The position numbers were made by a program, and so were the translations under genes. A DNA stretch of 64,000 bases. It comes from Synechococcus sp. RCC307. GTDB lineage: Bacteria; Cyanobacteriota; Cyanobacteriia; PCC-6307; Cyanobiaceae. Position 1 is the first letter of the stretch, and each line of letters begins with the position of its first letter. Positions 1 through 8,062 of the stretch are shown in pieces. The stretch is from positions 2,041,105 to 2,105,104 of the forward strand of contig CT978603.1 of NCBI GenBank assembly GCA_000063525.1. Reading direction: 5' to 3'. Under the pieces are notes generated by a model. That model did not search any database. It was not told the origin of the DNA and saw nothing but the letters and a program-made list of their open reading frames with translations.

Positions 1-1
1 G

Positions 2-532
2 CCCACCTTGGTGCGCCATCTCGATCCTGAGAACCGCAGCGGCGCAGTGCTCAGCTTTGGTTGTTCGTCTTATGGCTACGACCTGCGCCTGTCACCCCAG
101 GAATTCCTGATCTTCCGCCATGTGCCTGGCACGGTGATGAACCCCAAGCGGTTTAACCCCGCCAACCTTGAGCCCGCTCCCATGCAGAGCGACGAGGACG
201 GCAGCTACTTCATCCTCCCGGCCCATTCCTATGGACTCGGTGTTGCTCTGGAGAAGATGAAGGTGCCCGAGAACATCACCGTGATCTGCCTGGGCAAGAG
301 CACCTATGCCCGCCTCGGCATCATCGTGAACACCACCCCGGCTGAAGCCGGCTGGGAAGGGCACCTCACCTTGGAATTCAGCAACAGCTCAGGTGCTGAC
401 TGCCGCATCTATGCCAATGAAGGCATCTGCCAGCTGCTGTTTTTTGAAGGTGATCCCTGCGACACCACCTACAAAGATCGCTCCGGCAAATACCAGCACC
501 AACCCGAGCGCGTCACCTTGGCTCGGATCTGA
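2..532 (+). CDS. dcd: dCTP deaminase, 5' end cut by window edge
   Basis: Deaminates dCTP to dUTP, feeding dTMP synthesis. The reading frame is open to the left edge, so the first residues lie outside; about 176 codons are visible against roughly 190-200 for the family. Recognisable family blocks are SYGYDLRLS near the visible N-terminus, GKSTYARLGI in the middle and AGWEGHLTLEFSNSS, which contains the conserved active-site glutamate region. It converges on thyX with only 3 bp between the two stops, so both enzymes of the dUTP/dTMP route sit together. The product could in principle be a bifunctional DCD/DUT enzyme, which motifs alone do not exclude. Confidence 0.95.
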   Translation, partial: PTLVRHLDPENRSGAVLSFGCSSYGYDLRLSPQEFLIFRHVPGTVMNPKRFNPANLEPAPMQSDEDGSYFILPAHSYGLGVALEKMKVPENITVICLGKSTYARLGIIVNTTPAEAGWEGHLTLEFSNSSGADCRIYANEGICQLLFFEGDPCDTTYKDRSGKYQHQPERVTLARI

Positions 533-535
533 TTC

Positions 536-1258
536 TCAGGGCGCCAAGCGCGCCTTATGAAGACGACTTTTCTCATACCAAGCGGCGATCTCAGGGGCCC
601 ACTGCACCATGTGGGGCCACATCAGATCGCACATCTGGCGAATCTCTTCTTGGGCGTCGAGCTTGGCGCGTAGATCCATGAAATGCAGGAACGCCCTGAG
701 CGTGAAGCTCACCACAAAGTGCTGGCGGTAGTCGAACGGCAAGATGCCGCGGGCATGCTCTTCGGCAAAGCCCGCTTCCAGCATTTCGGCATACCGCTCC
801 GCTGATCGGCGGCAGTGCTCAAGGTCTTTGCCCCGTTCCTCCTCGGTGTATTGGTACTTCTTGCCCTGGCGATCGCTGTAGCTGCCAACGGGACGCAGAT
901 AGAACACCTCTTCGAGATCCAGCTCACCTTTGGCGGCACGGCAGATCCGATCGCCGGTGTAGCGCATCGATTGCACATCAAAGCTGACGCCAACCCGGTG
1001 GGTGCGGGCCTGTTGCATCACCGAATGGGGGAACCAACCCACGTTCAAAACGATCTGCGCATGCTCCAGCGGTCCGTAATGGCCGCGCTCGCCAGAGAGC
1101 AGGCGCTTGACGCAAACCTCACCAGCCCTTGCCTCATCAGGCCACTGGGCTTGATCGGCCACCACATAGCCCTCGGAATAGTCCTGGTGCATCGCCGCGT
1201 AAATGCAGCGCTGAGGATTCGGAGTGGCAGCGATTAAATCAACCCGAAAGCGGTCCAT
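536..1258 (-). CDS. thyX: FAD-dependent thymidylate synthase ThyX
   Basis: Makes dTMP from dUMP using methylenetetrahydrofolate and a flavin. The signature RHRxxSxxxxSxR appears as THRVGVSFDVQSMR at about residues 86-99. The open frame extends 40 codons further upstream, but that part runs into the end of the next gene and looks non-coding; the ATG at 1258 (MDRFRVDL) gives 240 residues, near the family norm, and leaves 25 bp after the cobD-like stop. It converges with dcd, a functional pairing because ThyX consumes the dUMP derived from dCTP deamination. No thyA was seen in the window. Confidence 0.95.
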   Translation of the reverse strand: MDRFRVDLIAATPNPQRCIYAAMHQDYSEGYVVADQAQWPDEARAGEVCVKRLLSGERGHYGPLEHAQIVLNVGWFPHSVMQQARTHRVGVSFDVQSMRYTGDRICRAAKGELDLEEVFYLRPVGSYSDRQGKKYQYTEEERGKDLEHCRRSAERYAEMLEAGFAEEHARGILPFDYRQHFVVSFTLRAFLHFMDLRAKLDAQEEIRQMCDLMWPHMVQWAPEIAAWYEKSRLHKARLAP

Positions 1259-1283
1259 GCCATGGCACGTTCTGGCAGGGACC

Positions 1284-2375
1284 TTAAGCGCGATCGGTCG
1301 CTTGCACCTGATCAAGAGCGCGCAGCAATCGCCGGTTCCGGCGCCGGTCCAGCAGGGCCAGACGCCACCAACGCTCATCGAGGCCAGTAAAGCTGCGGCA
1401 ATCGCGCACCAAGATGCGGTGCTGCTGCTCGAGCCTTTGGCGCCAGTTCTCCAACGCGTGGCCGCGCTGCACCAACAGGAAATTGCAACTGCTGGGGCTC
1501 ACCTGCCAACCACGCCGCACCAATTGATCAACCAACCAGGGCCGTTCTGTCGCGACCCAGGCCTGCACCTTTTTGGTCCAAGCGGCATCGGCCATCAACC
1601 GTTCACCGGCGGCGGCGGCCAAGCCATTGACGGGCCAAGGATCGCGCCACTGGCTCCAGCGCTGCAGACGCTGGGGCTCAGCAATGGCGTAGCCCAGGCG
1701 CAGCCCAGCGATTCCAAACAGCTTGGTGAGGCTGCGAATCACCACAAGGCGAGGGTGCTGGCTAGCCAGCTGCACTAAGGAGTGCTGCTCACCACCAGGC
1801 ACCAGAGGCAAAAAAGCCTCATCAACGACCAAGAGCGGCACGCGCTCCAACAACGCCAGCAACGACTCCTGGCTCCAGAGCTGACCGGTTGGGTTATGGG
1901 GATTGGTGAGCCACAGGGGCCCCTGCAAGTGGGCCAACTGCGATCGGAACGCCTCGGGTAGCTCTTGTGGGCCTGCTTGTTGATGGGGGAGCTGCAGATG
2001 CTCGTGCTGCCAGCGGCCTCCCCAACAACGCAAGGCGCGCTCGTAATCGACAAATCCAGGAGCCGGCAAATGATTTAGCCCCAAGGCGGCAGCATCTCTG
2101 GCTGCCCAGGTGAACAACTCAGCGGCCCCATTGCCGGGGAGCACTGCATCAGCAGGCACCTGATGCCTCAGGGCGATGGCCTGGCGCAAGGCGCTGTAGC
2201 TGCGATCGGGATACACCTGCAGAGCCAGGGCCTGGCGCAGGCTGCGCCGAACGGCTGCCGGTGGCGCAAAGGGCACCAACGAGGCGCTGAAATCCAACAC
2301 CTGCTCTGGGGCGCAGCCCAGGCGCAACGCTGCTTGCTGCAGGTTGCCGCCATGGCGTGGCGGAACTTGTGCCAT
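1284..2375 (-). CDS. cobD: CobD/CobC-like PLP aminotransferase-fold decarboxylase
   Basis: Fold-type I PLP enzyme of the histidinol-phosphate aminotransferase superfamily. Visible landmarks are NPHNPTG at 158-164, DEAF at 185-188 and the PLP lysine in SLTKLFG (K218), followed by the phosphate-binding arginine in GLRLGY. This subfamily in cyanobacteria is normally annotated as threonine-phosphate decarboxylase, which supplies the aminopropanol arm of cobalamin; picocyanobacteria make a pseudocobalamin. ATG at 2375 (MAQVPPRHGG) is preferred over the 32-codon upstream extension because RHGG is the usual N-terminus of CobD. Histidinol-phosphate aminotransferase activity cannot be excluded by eye. 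It is divergent from the pentapeptide gene, with a 56-bp shared promoter region. Confidence 0.82.
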   Translation of the reverse strand: MAQVPPRHGGNLQQAALRLGCAPEQVLDFSASLVPFAPPAAVRRSLRQALALQVYPDRSYSALRQAIALRHQVPADAVLPGNGAAELFTWAARDAAALGLNHLPAPGFVDYERALRCWGGRWQHEHLQLPHQQAGPQELPEAFRSQLAHLQGPLWLTNPHNPTGQLWSQESLLALLERVPLLVVDEAFLPLVPGGEQHSLVQLASQHPRLVVIRSLTKLFGIAGLRLGYAIAEPQRLQRWSQWRDPWPVNGLAAAAGERLMADAAWTKKVQAWVATERPWLVDQLVRRGWQVSPSSCNFLLVQRGHALENWRQRLEQQHRILVRDCRSFTGLDERWWRLALLDRRRNRRLLRALDQVQATDRA

Positions 2376-2431
2376 CGCCCCATGGTGACCCAGCTCTAGG
2401 ACCGATAAAACGGAGCAGCAACACAATCCCC

Positions 2432-3208
2432 ATGCTGCGGCCCCTGGCCACCCTGTTGCTGCTGGCAACACCCATCGCCGCAGCCGAGCTGCAGGATCTG
2501 CAGCAGCTCCTGGAAGACAAGAGCTGCCAAGGCTGCGAGCTCAACGATGCCGATTTGGTGCATGCCGAGCTCAGCGGCGCACAGTTGCAACAGGCCCAAC
2601 TACGGGGGGCCAACTTGAGCCGGGCGACGCTGCGCGGAGCCGATCTGCGGGATGCCGATTTGCGCCAGGCGGTGTTGCTGGGAGCCGACCTCAGCCGCGC
2701 TGATCTGCGCGGTGCCCAACTCAGCGGCAGTGACCTACGCCAAAGCGATCTGACTGGCGCCAAGTTGGATCCTGGCGCCCTCAGCACGAGCCACTGGCAA
2801 GGAGCGCAAGGGGTTCCAGCAGGGGCCAATAGCTATGCCGATCTCCACAACAGTGGCGTGGAAGAGGCGCTGAAAGGTCGTCATCCAGAAGCAGAACAGC
2901 GCTTTAGTGCCGCCATCGGCCGGCGACCCCAAGCAGCCATCAGCTGGCTCGCCCGCGGTATCGCCCGCGGCGAACAGGGCCGTGAACTGGAGGCCGCTGC
3001 GGATCTACAGCAGGCCGGCCGTCTCTACCGCCAAGGAGGCAACGACGATCTAGCCGATCAGCTGGACAAGGCGGCCCAGCAGCTGCGCGACAACCCCAAA
3101 AAGCCCAATGGCAATGGCTGGGGCAGCGCGATCTTGGGCGGTGCGGCAGGACTGTTTAAGCAGCTGGCTCCTTACGCCCTGAAGTTGATGGGGCCGGGTC
3201 TTCTTTAG
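2432..3208 (+). CDS. Secreted pentapeptide-repeat protein with C-terminal TPR-like region
   Basis: Starts with a clear signal peptide (MLRPLATLLLLATPIAAA, residues 1-18), so it acts in the periplasm or thylakoid lumen. A CQGC pair at 32-35 is followed by about 14 A(D/N)Lxx pentapeptide units to about residue 112, which should form a right-handed quadrilateral beta-helix. Residues 143-205 look like a tetratricopeptide-type helical repeat (ALKGRHPEAEQRF). Secreted pentapeptide proteins with this CxxC cap are common in cyanobacteria and mostly of unknown role. Its last 53 bp overlap the end of the convergent pilO-like gene. The upstream in-frame ATG at 2357 is less likely because it would bury the signal peptide. 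Confidence 0.85.
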   Translation: MLRPLATLLLLATPIAAAELQDLQQLLEDKSCQGCELNDADLVHAELSGAQLQQAQLRGANLSRATLRGADLRDADLRQAVLLGADLSRADLRGAQLSGSDLRQSDLTGAKLDPGALSTSHWQGAQGVPAGANSYADLHNSGVEEALKGRHPEAEQRFSAAIGRRPQAAISWLARGIARGEQGRELEAAADLQQAGRLYRQGGNDDLADQLDKAAQQLRDNPKKPNGNGWGSAILGGAAGLFKQLAPYALKLMGPGLL

Positions 3209-3860
3209 GGGCGCGGCTGTAAACGCTCAAGTTGAACTTGAGGACGGTGGGCTCGGCCGAATCCTCACCATCTCCAGCGGGGGCCGGGTGCGAGAGATTC
3301 AGATCCCTGAGCACCGCTAAGGGCGAAAGGCTCTCGATGCGGCGCAAAAAGACCAGCAGTTGTGGGAATGCCCCGGAGGCCATCACCAGCTGCTCGCGTT
3401 TGACCAGCGCGCCATCAACGAGCAAAGGATCACTGGGGGGAGCCTCGTTGCCTTTGGCTTTGCTGCGCTTGGAGCTGGGCGCTGGCGGCGGCACCTGAGG
3501 CTCATAGCTCTCAAGCGTGACGCCAGCAGCAGCCGCTTCCACCGCCAATTGGGCCAGCAGGGTGTCGAGCTGATCGGTGCCCGCCACGATCTGCAGCAGC
3601 TTGCGCTGATCAGCCTCAGCTTGTTGCAGGCCCTGGCGCGAGCGGCCTAGCCGGGCACGGTTGGCTGCCAATGCCTCTCCTTGGCTCTTGAGCAACTGGC
3701 GTTGCTGCTCAAGAGCGCCGTTGCGCTGCCAAGCGGGCAACAGCCATGCCAGCGCCAGTCCTGCGGCCACTAAGCCTCCAGCCACGGCCGGCAACACCAA
3801 CACCAGGCGCTCTGGCGTGATGCCGAAGCGGCTCGGCGGTTGGGCCTGAAAGTTCGTCAT
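3156..3860 (-). CDS. pilO: PilO-like type IV pilus inner-membrane protein
   Basis: Short N-terminal cytoplasmic segment, one membrane helix at about 20-44 ([21 protein letters not shown]), a coiled coil with many Q/R/E residues at 47-85, then a periplasmic domain with the LLVFLRRIESL helix typical of PilO/GspM. Residues 130-150 form a Pro/Lys-rich insertion. The start overlaps the pilN-like stop (ATGA), so translation is coupled. In type IV pili PilN and PilO form a periplasmic heterodimer linking cytoplasmic PilM to the outer-membrane ring. The assignment rests on gene order plus topology, since these proteins diverge strongly. The 3' end overlaps the convergent pentapeptide gene. Confidence 0.78.
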   Translation of the reverse strand: MTNFQAQPPSRFGITPERLVLVLPAVAGGLVAAGLALAWLLPAWQRNGALEQQRQLLKSQGEALAANRARLGRSRQGLQQAEADQRKLLQIVAGTDQLDTLLAQLAVEAAAAGVTLESYEPQVPPPAPSSKRSKAKGNEAPPSDPLLVDGALVKREQLVMASGAFPQLLVFLRRIESLSPLAVLRDLNLSHPAPAGDGEDSAEPTVLKFNLSVYSRAPKEDPAPSTSGRKEPAA

Positions 3861-4531
3861 GGCAGCACCCCCAACTGTTCAATCACCGCTAACCGGTAGG
3901 CCATGCCTTGGGCCTGCAGGGCCTGCAACTGCGCCCCATCAAGCAACGGAATCCTGCTGCCGAACTGCGCTTCCAGGCGAAAGCGGATGCTGCTTGATGG
4001 CTCAGCTTGGCCGGCATCCCTGCGCTTGGCCTCTTGCACCTGAATGCTGGATGGCACAAACAGCGGCGACTGCTGCAGCCCCAACTGCAACCCATTGATC
4101 CGAACAAAGCCATTGGGATCGGTGGCTTCGCCCTCCAGCTTGAGCAGGCGATCTTCACTGACCGCACTGGTGAGCTGCAGCCCGGCTGGCACCTCTTGAG
4201 CCAAGGCCGTGAGCCAAGCCGAACTGGAGGGAACCGAGACCAAGGCTTCGGCTAACTGCGTGTTGGCGGCTTTCAGACGCTGCGCTTGGCGCCCCACCCC
4301 CTCGGCTTGTTGACGCAACGCTTCACTGTCCGAAGCCGTTGGCTGCAACTGGCTGACCTGCTGCTGCAGCTGGGACTGGCGCCAGCTCAGCCACACGCCA
4401 GCCAGGGCGACCACACCGACGCAGGCCAATCCGACCACGCCACCACGAATCAGCAGTGGCCGCAAGGCAATCATGCGATCAGCCGGGACCCCCAACTGGG
4501 CGCGCCGCTGCTCGAGCAGATCAAGGGTCAT
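3857..4531 (-). CDS. pilN: PilN-like type IV pilus assembly protein
   Basis: The cytoplasmic N-terminus MTLDLLEQRRAQLG resembles the PilN segment that docks on PilM. A membrane helix follows at about 27-49, then a Gln-rich coiled coil (SWRQSQLQQQVSQL) and a periplasmic domain containing AWLTALAQEVPAGLQL, the conserved PilN block. Length (224 residues) is near normal. It overlaps pilM upstream and pilO downstream by 4 bp each, the standard pilMNO order. Expected role: inner-membrane alignment subcomplex for type IV pili, used in motility or DNA uptake. Confidence 0.82.
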   Translation of the reverse strand: MTLDLLEQRRAQLGVPADRMIALRPLLIRGGVVGLACVGVVALAGVWLSWRQSQLQQQVSQLQPTASDSEALRQQAEGVGRQAQRLKAANTQLAEALVSVPSSSAWLTALAQEVPAGLQLTSAVSEDRLLKLEGEATDPNGFVRINGLQLGLQQSPLFVPSSIQVQEAKRRDAGQAEPSSSIRFRLEAQFGSRIPLLDGAQLQALQAQGMAYRLAVIEQLGVLP

Positions 4532-5454
4532 CGGGGCTGTCCCCCAAGGGCCAAGCCGATCAAACGATCAACCGCTGCAGGCGCAGGGCTCACCCAGGCC
4601 TCGGCGTCACTCACTGCGGCCTGGCTGAGGGCATCGATCCGCTCCATACGGCAACCCAACTGCTGACTCCAGCTCTCCAGCGGTGGGGTCAGCTCAGGGT
4701 CAGCCAACACCCAGAGGGTTGGCTGCTGACCATCCAATTCAGCGATCACAGCTTGGAGTTCATCCAACCCGGAGGCTGACGCCAAGCTGAGCTGACGCAG
4801 CGGCACCGCTCCACGCCAGAGCAGGAGCTGCCAAGACTCCCCGCGCACATCGAGGCTGCCGGTCCATTGCTGTGGATCCTGCTGCTGTAGGGGCGCAGGC
4901 AATAGACGCTCAACAGCGAGCACCGATGGCTCAAGGCCATGCAGATCAAGGCCAGCAATTGCGAAGGTGTCGATCCAGCGATCGAGCTGCTCGTTAGGCA
5001 TGCAGGCCAACAGCCAGTGATCGCCTCGCTGCTGCCAACTGACTGCCGCCTCAGCCAGCGGGAAGGGCAAGGCCAATGCAGCCTCTTGCCCCATCAGCCA
5101 CGGAATGATCTCAGCATCCGGTTGCCGGCCGGCCGGCAGCTTCAGCGAGCGCAACACCACAGCTTCTGGCGGCAACAAGGCGCGAGCACCCGGAGCCTGC
5201 AGACCACCTTGAAGCAGCACATCACCAATCAGATCACCCAAGGCCTCGGTTAGCAGAGGCACGCCAGCCTCAACAACGCCACTGGGCAGTGGCGCTTGCT
5301 GCCAGCTCTGCAGCTGCAACTGACCACCGATGGTCTGATACGCCAGCAGCGTGAGCGCATCAGCCTCCATGGCGACGGCAACACGGCCCATGCGCAGCGG
5401 CCTGAGCAGTTGCTCACGCAGGGGGGCCAGCTGCTCGGTCACTCCCGAGAACAC
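4528..5454 (-). CDS. pilM: PilM-like actin-fold type IV pilus assembly ATPase-like protein
   Basis: 308 residues of actin/FtsA-like character. It binds the PilN N-terminus on the cytoplasmic face. N-terminal MGRVAVAMEADALTLLAY would be the first phosphate-binding strand region; LPAGRQPDAEIIPWLMGQEA matches the PilM segment with conserved E and P residues. Overall similarity is weak and the canonical DxG motif is not obvious, as in many cyanobacterial PilM proteins. It is first gene of an overlapping pilMNO trio, 38 bp downstream of pyrD. The usual pilP/pilQ partners do not follow. Confidence 0.75.
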   Translation of the reverse strand: MFSGVTEQLAPLREQLLRPLRMGRVAVAMEADALTLLAYQTIGGQLQLQSWQQAPLPSGVVEAGVPLLTEALGDLIGDVLLQGGLQAPGARALLPPEAVVLRSLKLPAGRQPDAEIIPWLMGQEAALALPFPLAEAAVSWQQRGDHWLLACMPNEQLDRWIDTFAIAGLDLHGLEPSVLAVERLLPAPLQQQDPQQWTGSLDVRGESWQLLLWRGAVPLRQLSLASASGLDELQAVIAELDGQQPTLWVLADPELTPPLESWSQQLGCRMERIDALSQAAVSDAEAWVSPAPAAVDRLIGLALGGQPR

Positions 5455-5492
5455 GCCACATCACTGGCAACTGGGCAGAAACTAGAGCGCTC

Positions 5493-6647
5493 TTAGCACT
5501 CCTGCCAGGGCAAACCGCAACCAACCGCTGCAGCGATGGTGGGCAAACCGTGGTGCTCCAGCTGTTGCAGCAGGCCATCGAGGATGCAGGGCACCAACTC
5601 CGGGCCGCGGTAGATCCAGCCCGTGTAGAGCTGCACCAACGAGGCCCCTGCGGCAATGCGCTCCCAGGCCGCCTGGGGGCTATCGATCCCTCCCACACCA
5701 ATCAGAGGCAACTGCGGGCCGGCGCTAACGCGCAAGCGCCTGAGCACCTCTAGGGCCCGAGCGCGCAACGGCACCCCACTTAGGCCACCCGCCTCTTCGG
5801 CCAAGGTGCGGCCGGTTTGCAGCAAGCGCCGCTGCTCCAGCCCCAAACGATCCAGGCTGGTGTTGGTGGCAATCACGCCAGCCAGACCCTCGGCATAGGC
5901 AAGCCGGGCCAAGGCATCGATCGCTTCATCGGCCAGATCCGGGGCAATTTTCACCAGCAGCGGCGGGCAACCGCTCTGACCGCGCAAGCGCTCCACCAGC
6001 TGGCGCAGCAGGGTTTCATCCTGCAGCTCCCGCAATCCCGGAGTGTTGGGTGAGGACACATTGATCACCACATAGTCCGCCAGCGGAGCCAGGGCCTCCA
6101 GGGAGCTGGCGTAGTCGTCCGCTGCGTGCTCGAGCGGTGTGACCTTGGATTTGCCCAAATTCAAACCCAGCACCAACGGGCGCTCGCCGACCGGCGGCAA
6201 GCCCTGGGCCTGCAGGATCCGCTGCACCGCTGCCGCCCCTTTGTTGTTGAAGCCCATGCGGTTCAGGGCCGCTTGCTCTTTGGCCAAGCGAAAGAGGCGC
6301 GGCTTGGGGTTCCCCGGCTGCGCCTGGGCCGTGATGGTGCCGAGTTCGGCAAAGCCAAAACCAAAGGCCTGCCAGATGCCGGCCGCCACGGCATTTTTAT
6401 CGAAACCAGCCGCCAAACCCACCGGATTGGCAAAGCGGCAACCAAACACCGTCTGGGCCAAGCGAGGGTCGTGACGCTGCAGCGTTTTGGCTGTGGCATC
6501 AAGAGTCGCGCGCACCGGCGGCAGAGCGCGCCAGCGGCTGGCCTGCCCGAGGGCGCTCAGCGTGAACTGGCTCATCCACTCGGCATCGGCGCCGTCATCA
6601 GCGGAGAGCAAAGGCCCCAGCCAGCGCTGCCAAGGATCGGAGCTCAT
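5493..6647 (-). CDS. pyrD: Dihydroorotate dehydrogenase (quinone), class 2
   Basis: Oxidises dihydroorotate to orotate in pyrimidine synthesis, passing electrons to quinone at the membrane. FMN-binding and family blocks are visible: [35 protein letters not shown] (with the class 2 serine) and [15 protein letters not shown] near the C-terminus. The N-terminal helical extension ([22 protein letters not shown]) is the class 2 membrane/quinone domain. The start at 6647 is favoured because its ATG overlaps the rnhA stop as ATGA; upstream codons belong to rnhA in another frame. 384 residues, somewhat longer than the usual 340-370. Confidence 0.95.
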   Translation of the reverse strand: MSSDPWQRWLGPLLSADDGADAEWMSQFTLSALGQASRWRALPPVRATLDATAKTLQRHDPRLAQTVFGCRFANPVGLAAGFDKNAVAAGIWQAFGFGFAELGTITAQAQPGNPKPRLFRLAKEQAALNRMGFNNKGAAAVQRILQAQGLPPVGERPLVLGLNLGKSKVTPLEHAADDYASSLEALAPLADYVVINVSSPNTPGLRELQDETLLRQLVERLRGQSGCPPLLVKIAPDLADEAIDALARLAYAEGLAGVIATNTSLDRLGLEQRRLLQTGRTLAEEAGGLSGVPLRARALEVLRRLRVSAGPQLPLIGVGGIDSPQAAWERIAAGASLVQLYTGWIYRGPELVPCILDGLLQQLEHHGLPTIAAAVGCGLPWQEC

Positions 6648-7387
6648 GGCGTTGCCTCTGGCTTGGAGCGCTGCAACTGCCAACGGCCATCGCCCAGCGG
6701 TTGCACCTGAAAATCGCGCCACTGCCAGGGGCCATCACGGCTTTCCAGCTGACGCAAGGGTTGCTCCACCAACTGCGCCAGTTCCACCGAGGTGAGGCCA
6801 TAGCCGCCGCTGGCCAGGCGATCGGCCACCTCCAGCCGCGTCAGCACATCCCGCAGCGAAGCTGGCGCCGGATCGACAGGCTCCACAGGCGTGGCTGTGT
6901 TCGCAGCTGGCTGTTGGCCGTGGGAGTGGGCCACGGCAATGGCATCACAGCGCTCGTTATCAGGATCACCGCTATGGCCTTTGACATGGGCCAAGGCCAC
7001 ATCAGGAAGGCGGGCGGCATCGAGCGCCTCCCAGAGATCACGGTTCAGCACCGCACTGCCTGAGGCCGTGCGCCAGCCCTTGCGCTTCCAGCCGTTGATC
7101 CAACGGGTGAAGCCATCGATCAAATATTTGCTGTCGGTGCGGATGGCCAGGCCTTGGGCCCGCGGCAACTGCTGCAGGCGCTCCAGCAACGCCAAACAAG
7201 CGCTGAGCTCCATGCGGTTGTTGGTGGTCTGCGCCTCAGAGCCACCCAGCTCCTCAACGCGTCCATCACTGAAGCGCAGCAGCGCGCCCCAACCTCCCGG
7301 CCCGGGGTTGCCGCGGCAGGCGCCATCACAGGCAGCGGCCACCACCACCGGGGCATCGTCAACAGCAGGGGAAGCTTTGGAAGGCAT
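6644..7387 (-). CDS. rnhA: Ribonuclease HI with C-terminal extension
   Basis: Cleaves the RNA strand of RNA-DNA hybrids. The catalytic DEDD set is visible at D21 ([10 protein letters not shown]), E60 (NRMELS), D85 (RTDSKY) and D148 (NERCDAIA), with the conserved histidine H138 in VKGHSG. The catalytic domain ends near residue 155; about 93 more residues follow, with a Pro/Ala linker and then a basic, Trp-containing domain ([12 protein letters not shown]). E. coli RNase HI is 155 residues, so the extension is extra. A GTG lies directly before the chosen ATG (7390). Coupled to pyrD by an ATGA overlap. Confidence 0.93.
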   Translation of the reverse strand: MPSKASPAVDDAPVVVAAACDGACRGNPGPGGWGALLRFSDGRVEELGGSEAQTTNNRMELSACLALLERLQQLPRAQGLAIRTDSKYLIDGFTRWINGWKRKGWRTASGSAVLNRDLWEALDAARLPDVALAHVKGHSGDPDNERCDAIAVAHSHGQQPAANTATPVEPVDPAPASLRDVLTRLEVADRLASGGYGLTSVELAQLVEQPLRQLESRDGPWQWRDFQVQPLGDGRWQLQRSKPEATP

Positions 7388-7440
7388 CACTGGAACCTAA
7401 TCACCGGGGCAGACCACTCAGAGAACCGTCTCTCCAGGGG

Positions 7441-7470
7441 GTGGCACATTTTCCTCTGAGGAAATAGTTT
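7441..7470 (+). promoter_or_regulatory. Candidate promoter of the small RNA
   Basis: A -35-like GTGGCA at 7441-7446 and a -10-like TAGTTT at 7465-7470 are 18 bp apart. They would place transcription initiation near 7477, exactly where the conserved-looking part of the RNA begins. The match is only moderate. Confidence 0.35.
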
Positions 7471-7476
7471 TATTTC

Positions 7477-7566
7477 GTGTGAGGAGTGCGGACGCTTCTC
7501 AGGGTCGAAACAAGGACAGACTCCTGAGCTCGTCCGATTCCTGCCCCGCTTCGGCGGGGCTTTTTT
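7477..7566 (+). ncRNA. Structured small RNA, probable Yfr2 family
   Basis: About 90 nt with its own promoter candidate and a perfect intrinsic terminator. The 5' segment GTGTGAGGAGT (7477-7487) is the exact complement of the conserved Yfr1 core ACUCCUCACAC. Next comes a two-part hairpin: CGGACG/CGTCCG (7489-7494 with 7531-7536) enclosing CTCAGG/CCTGAG (7498-7503 with 7523-7528), with a 19-nt loop containing CGAAACAAGGACAG. From memory of the literature, Yfr2 RNAs are 60-100 nt, carry a motif nearly complementary to Yfr1, and have a purine/A-rich loop of this kind. The start is inferred. It lies between rnhA and rplL, both on the other strand. Confidence 0.7.
7543..7566 (+). terminator. Intrinsic terminator of the small RNA
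   Basis: Perfect 7-bp stem GCCCCGC/GCGGGGC closed by a TTCG tetraloop and followed by six T residues. No plus-strand protein gene precedes it for several kilobases, so it marks a separate short transcript. Confidence 0.92.
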
Positions 7567-7572
7567 CTTGGC

Positions 7573-7600
7573 AAAAAAAACCCTCCGCCGGAGCGGAGGG
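7573..7600 (-). terminator. Intrinsic terminator after rplL
   Basis: On the minus strand a GC-rich stem, CCCTCCGC/GCGGAGGG (7581-7600), is followed by eight T residues (7580-7573). It ends the long secE-nusG-ribosomal-protein transcript 30 bp after the rplL stop. It sits tail-to-tail with the small RNA terminator, 6 bp apart. Confidence 0.92.
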
Positions 7601-7630
7601 CATGAAGGTGGTCCGAGAGGACCGGGGCGA

Positions 7631-8023
7631 TCACTTGAGGGTGACCTTGCCGCCGGCTTCTTCGATGGCCTTCTTCATATCTTCGGCAGCGGCCTTGGCC
7701 ACGCCTTCCTTGACAGGGGTCGGAGCCTTTTCGACGAGGCCCTTGGCATCGGCCAGGCCGAGACCAGTGGCTTCGCGAACAGCCTTCAGCACCTTGATCT
7801 TGGCGGCGGCATCGAAGCTTTCGAGGATGACGTCGAATTCGGTCTTTTCCTCAGCGGCTTCACCACCACCAGCAGCGGCGCCAGGGGCGGCCATCACCAC
7901 AGCGCCAGCAGAGGCGGCGGCGGACACACCAAAGGCTTCCTCGATCTGCTTAACAAGCTCAGAGGCTTCCAGCAGCGAGAGAGTCTTCAACGACTCGAGA
8001 ATTTCGTCGGTTTTTGCGGACAT
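7631..8023 (-). CDS. rplL: 50S ribosomal protein L7/L12
   Basis: Multi-copy acidic stalk protein that recruits translation factors to the large subunit. It shows the N-terminal dimerisation domain ([20 protein letters not shown]), an Ala/Gly-rich flexible hinge at about 35-60, and the C-terminal factor-binding domain with [19 protein letters not shown] and [12 protein letters not shown]. 130 residues, normal for cyanobacteria. It is the last gene of the cluster, 39 bp after rplJ, and is followed by a strong terminator. Confidence 0.98.
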   Translation of the reverse strand: MSAKTDEILESLKTLSLLEASELVKQIEEAFGVSAAASAGAVVMAAPGAAAGGGEAAEEKTEFDVILESFDAAAKIKVLKAVREATGLGLADAKGLVEKAPTPVKEGVAKAAAEDMKKAIEEAGGKVTLK

Positions 8024-8062
8024 GGTTGAGAAGAGAGCAACAGAACGGGAGATCGGTGGAAC

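Noticed and set aside
5493-5501. TTAGCACTC, the left half of a CIRCE heat-shock operator
   Set aside because: It includes the pyrD stop codon, and no GAGTGCTAA follows at the required distance.
7477-7487. Yfr1 core ACTCCTCACAC on the minus strand, suggesting a yfr1 gene
   Set aside because: On the minus strand the motif is not followed by a GC-rich hairpin with a T-tract, while the plus strand carries a full terminator and a folded RNA. The complement is better explained as part of a Yfr2-like RNA.
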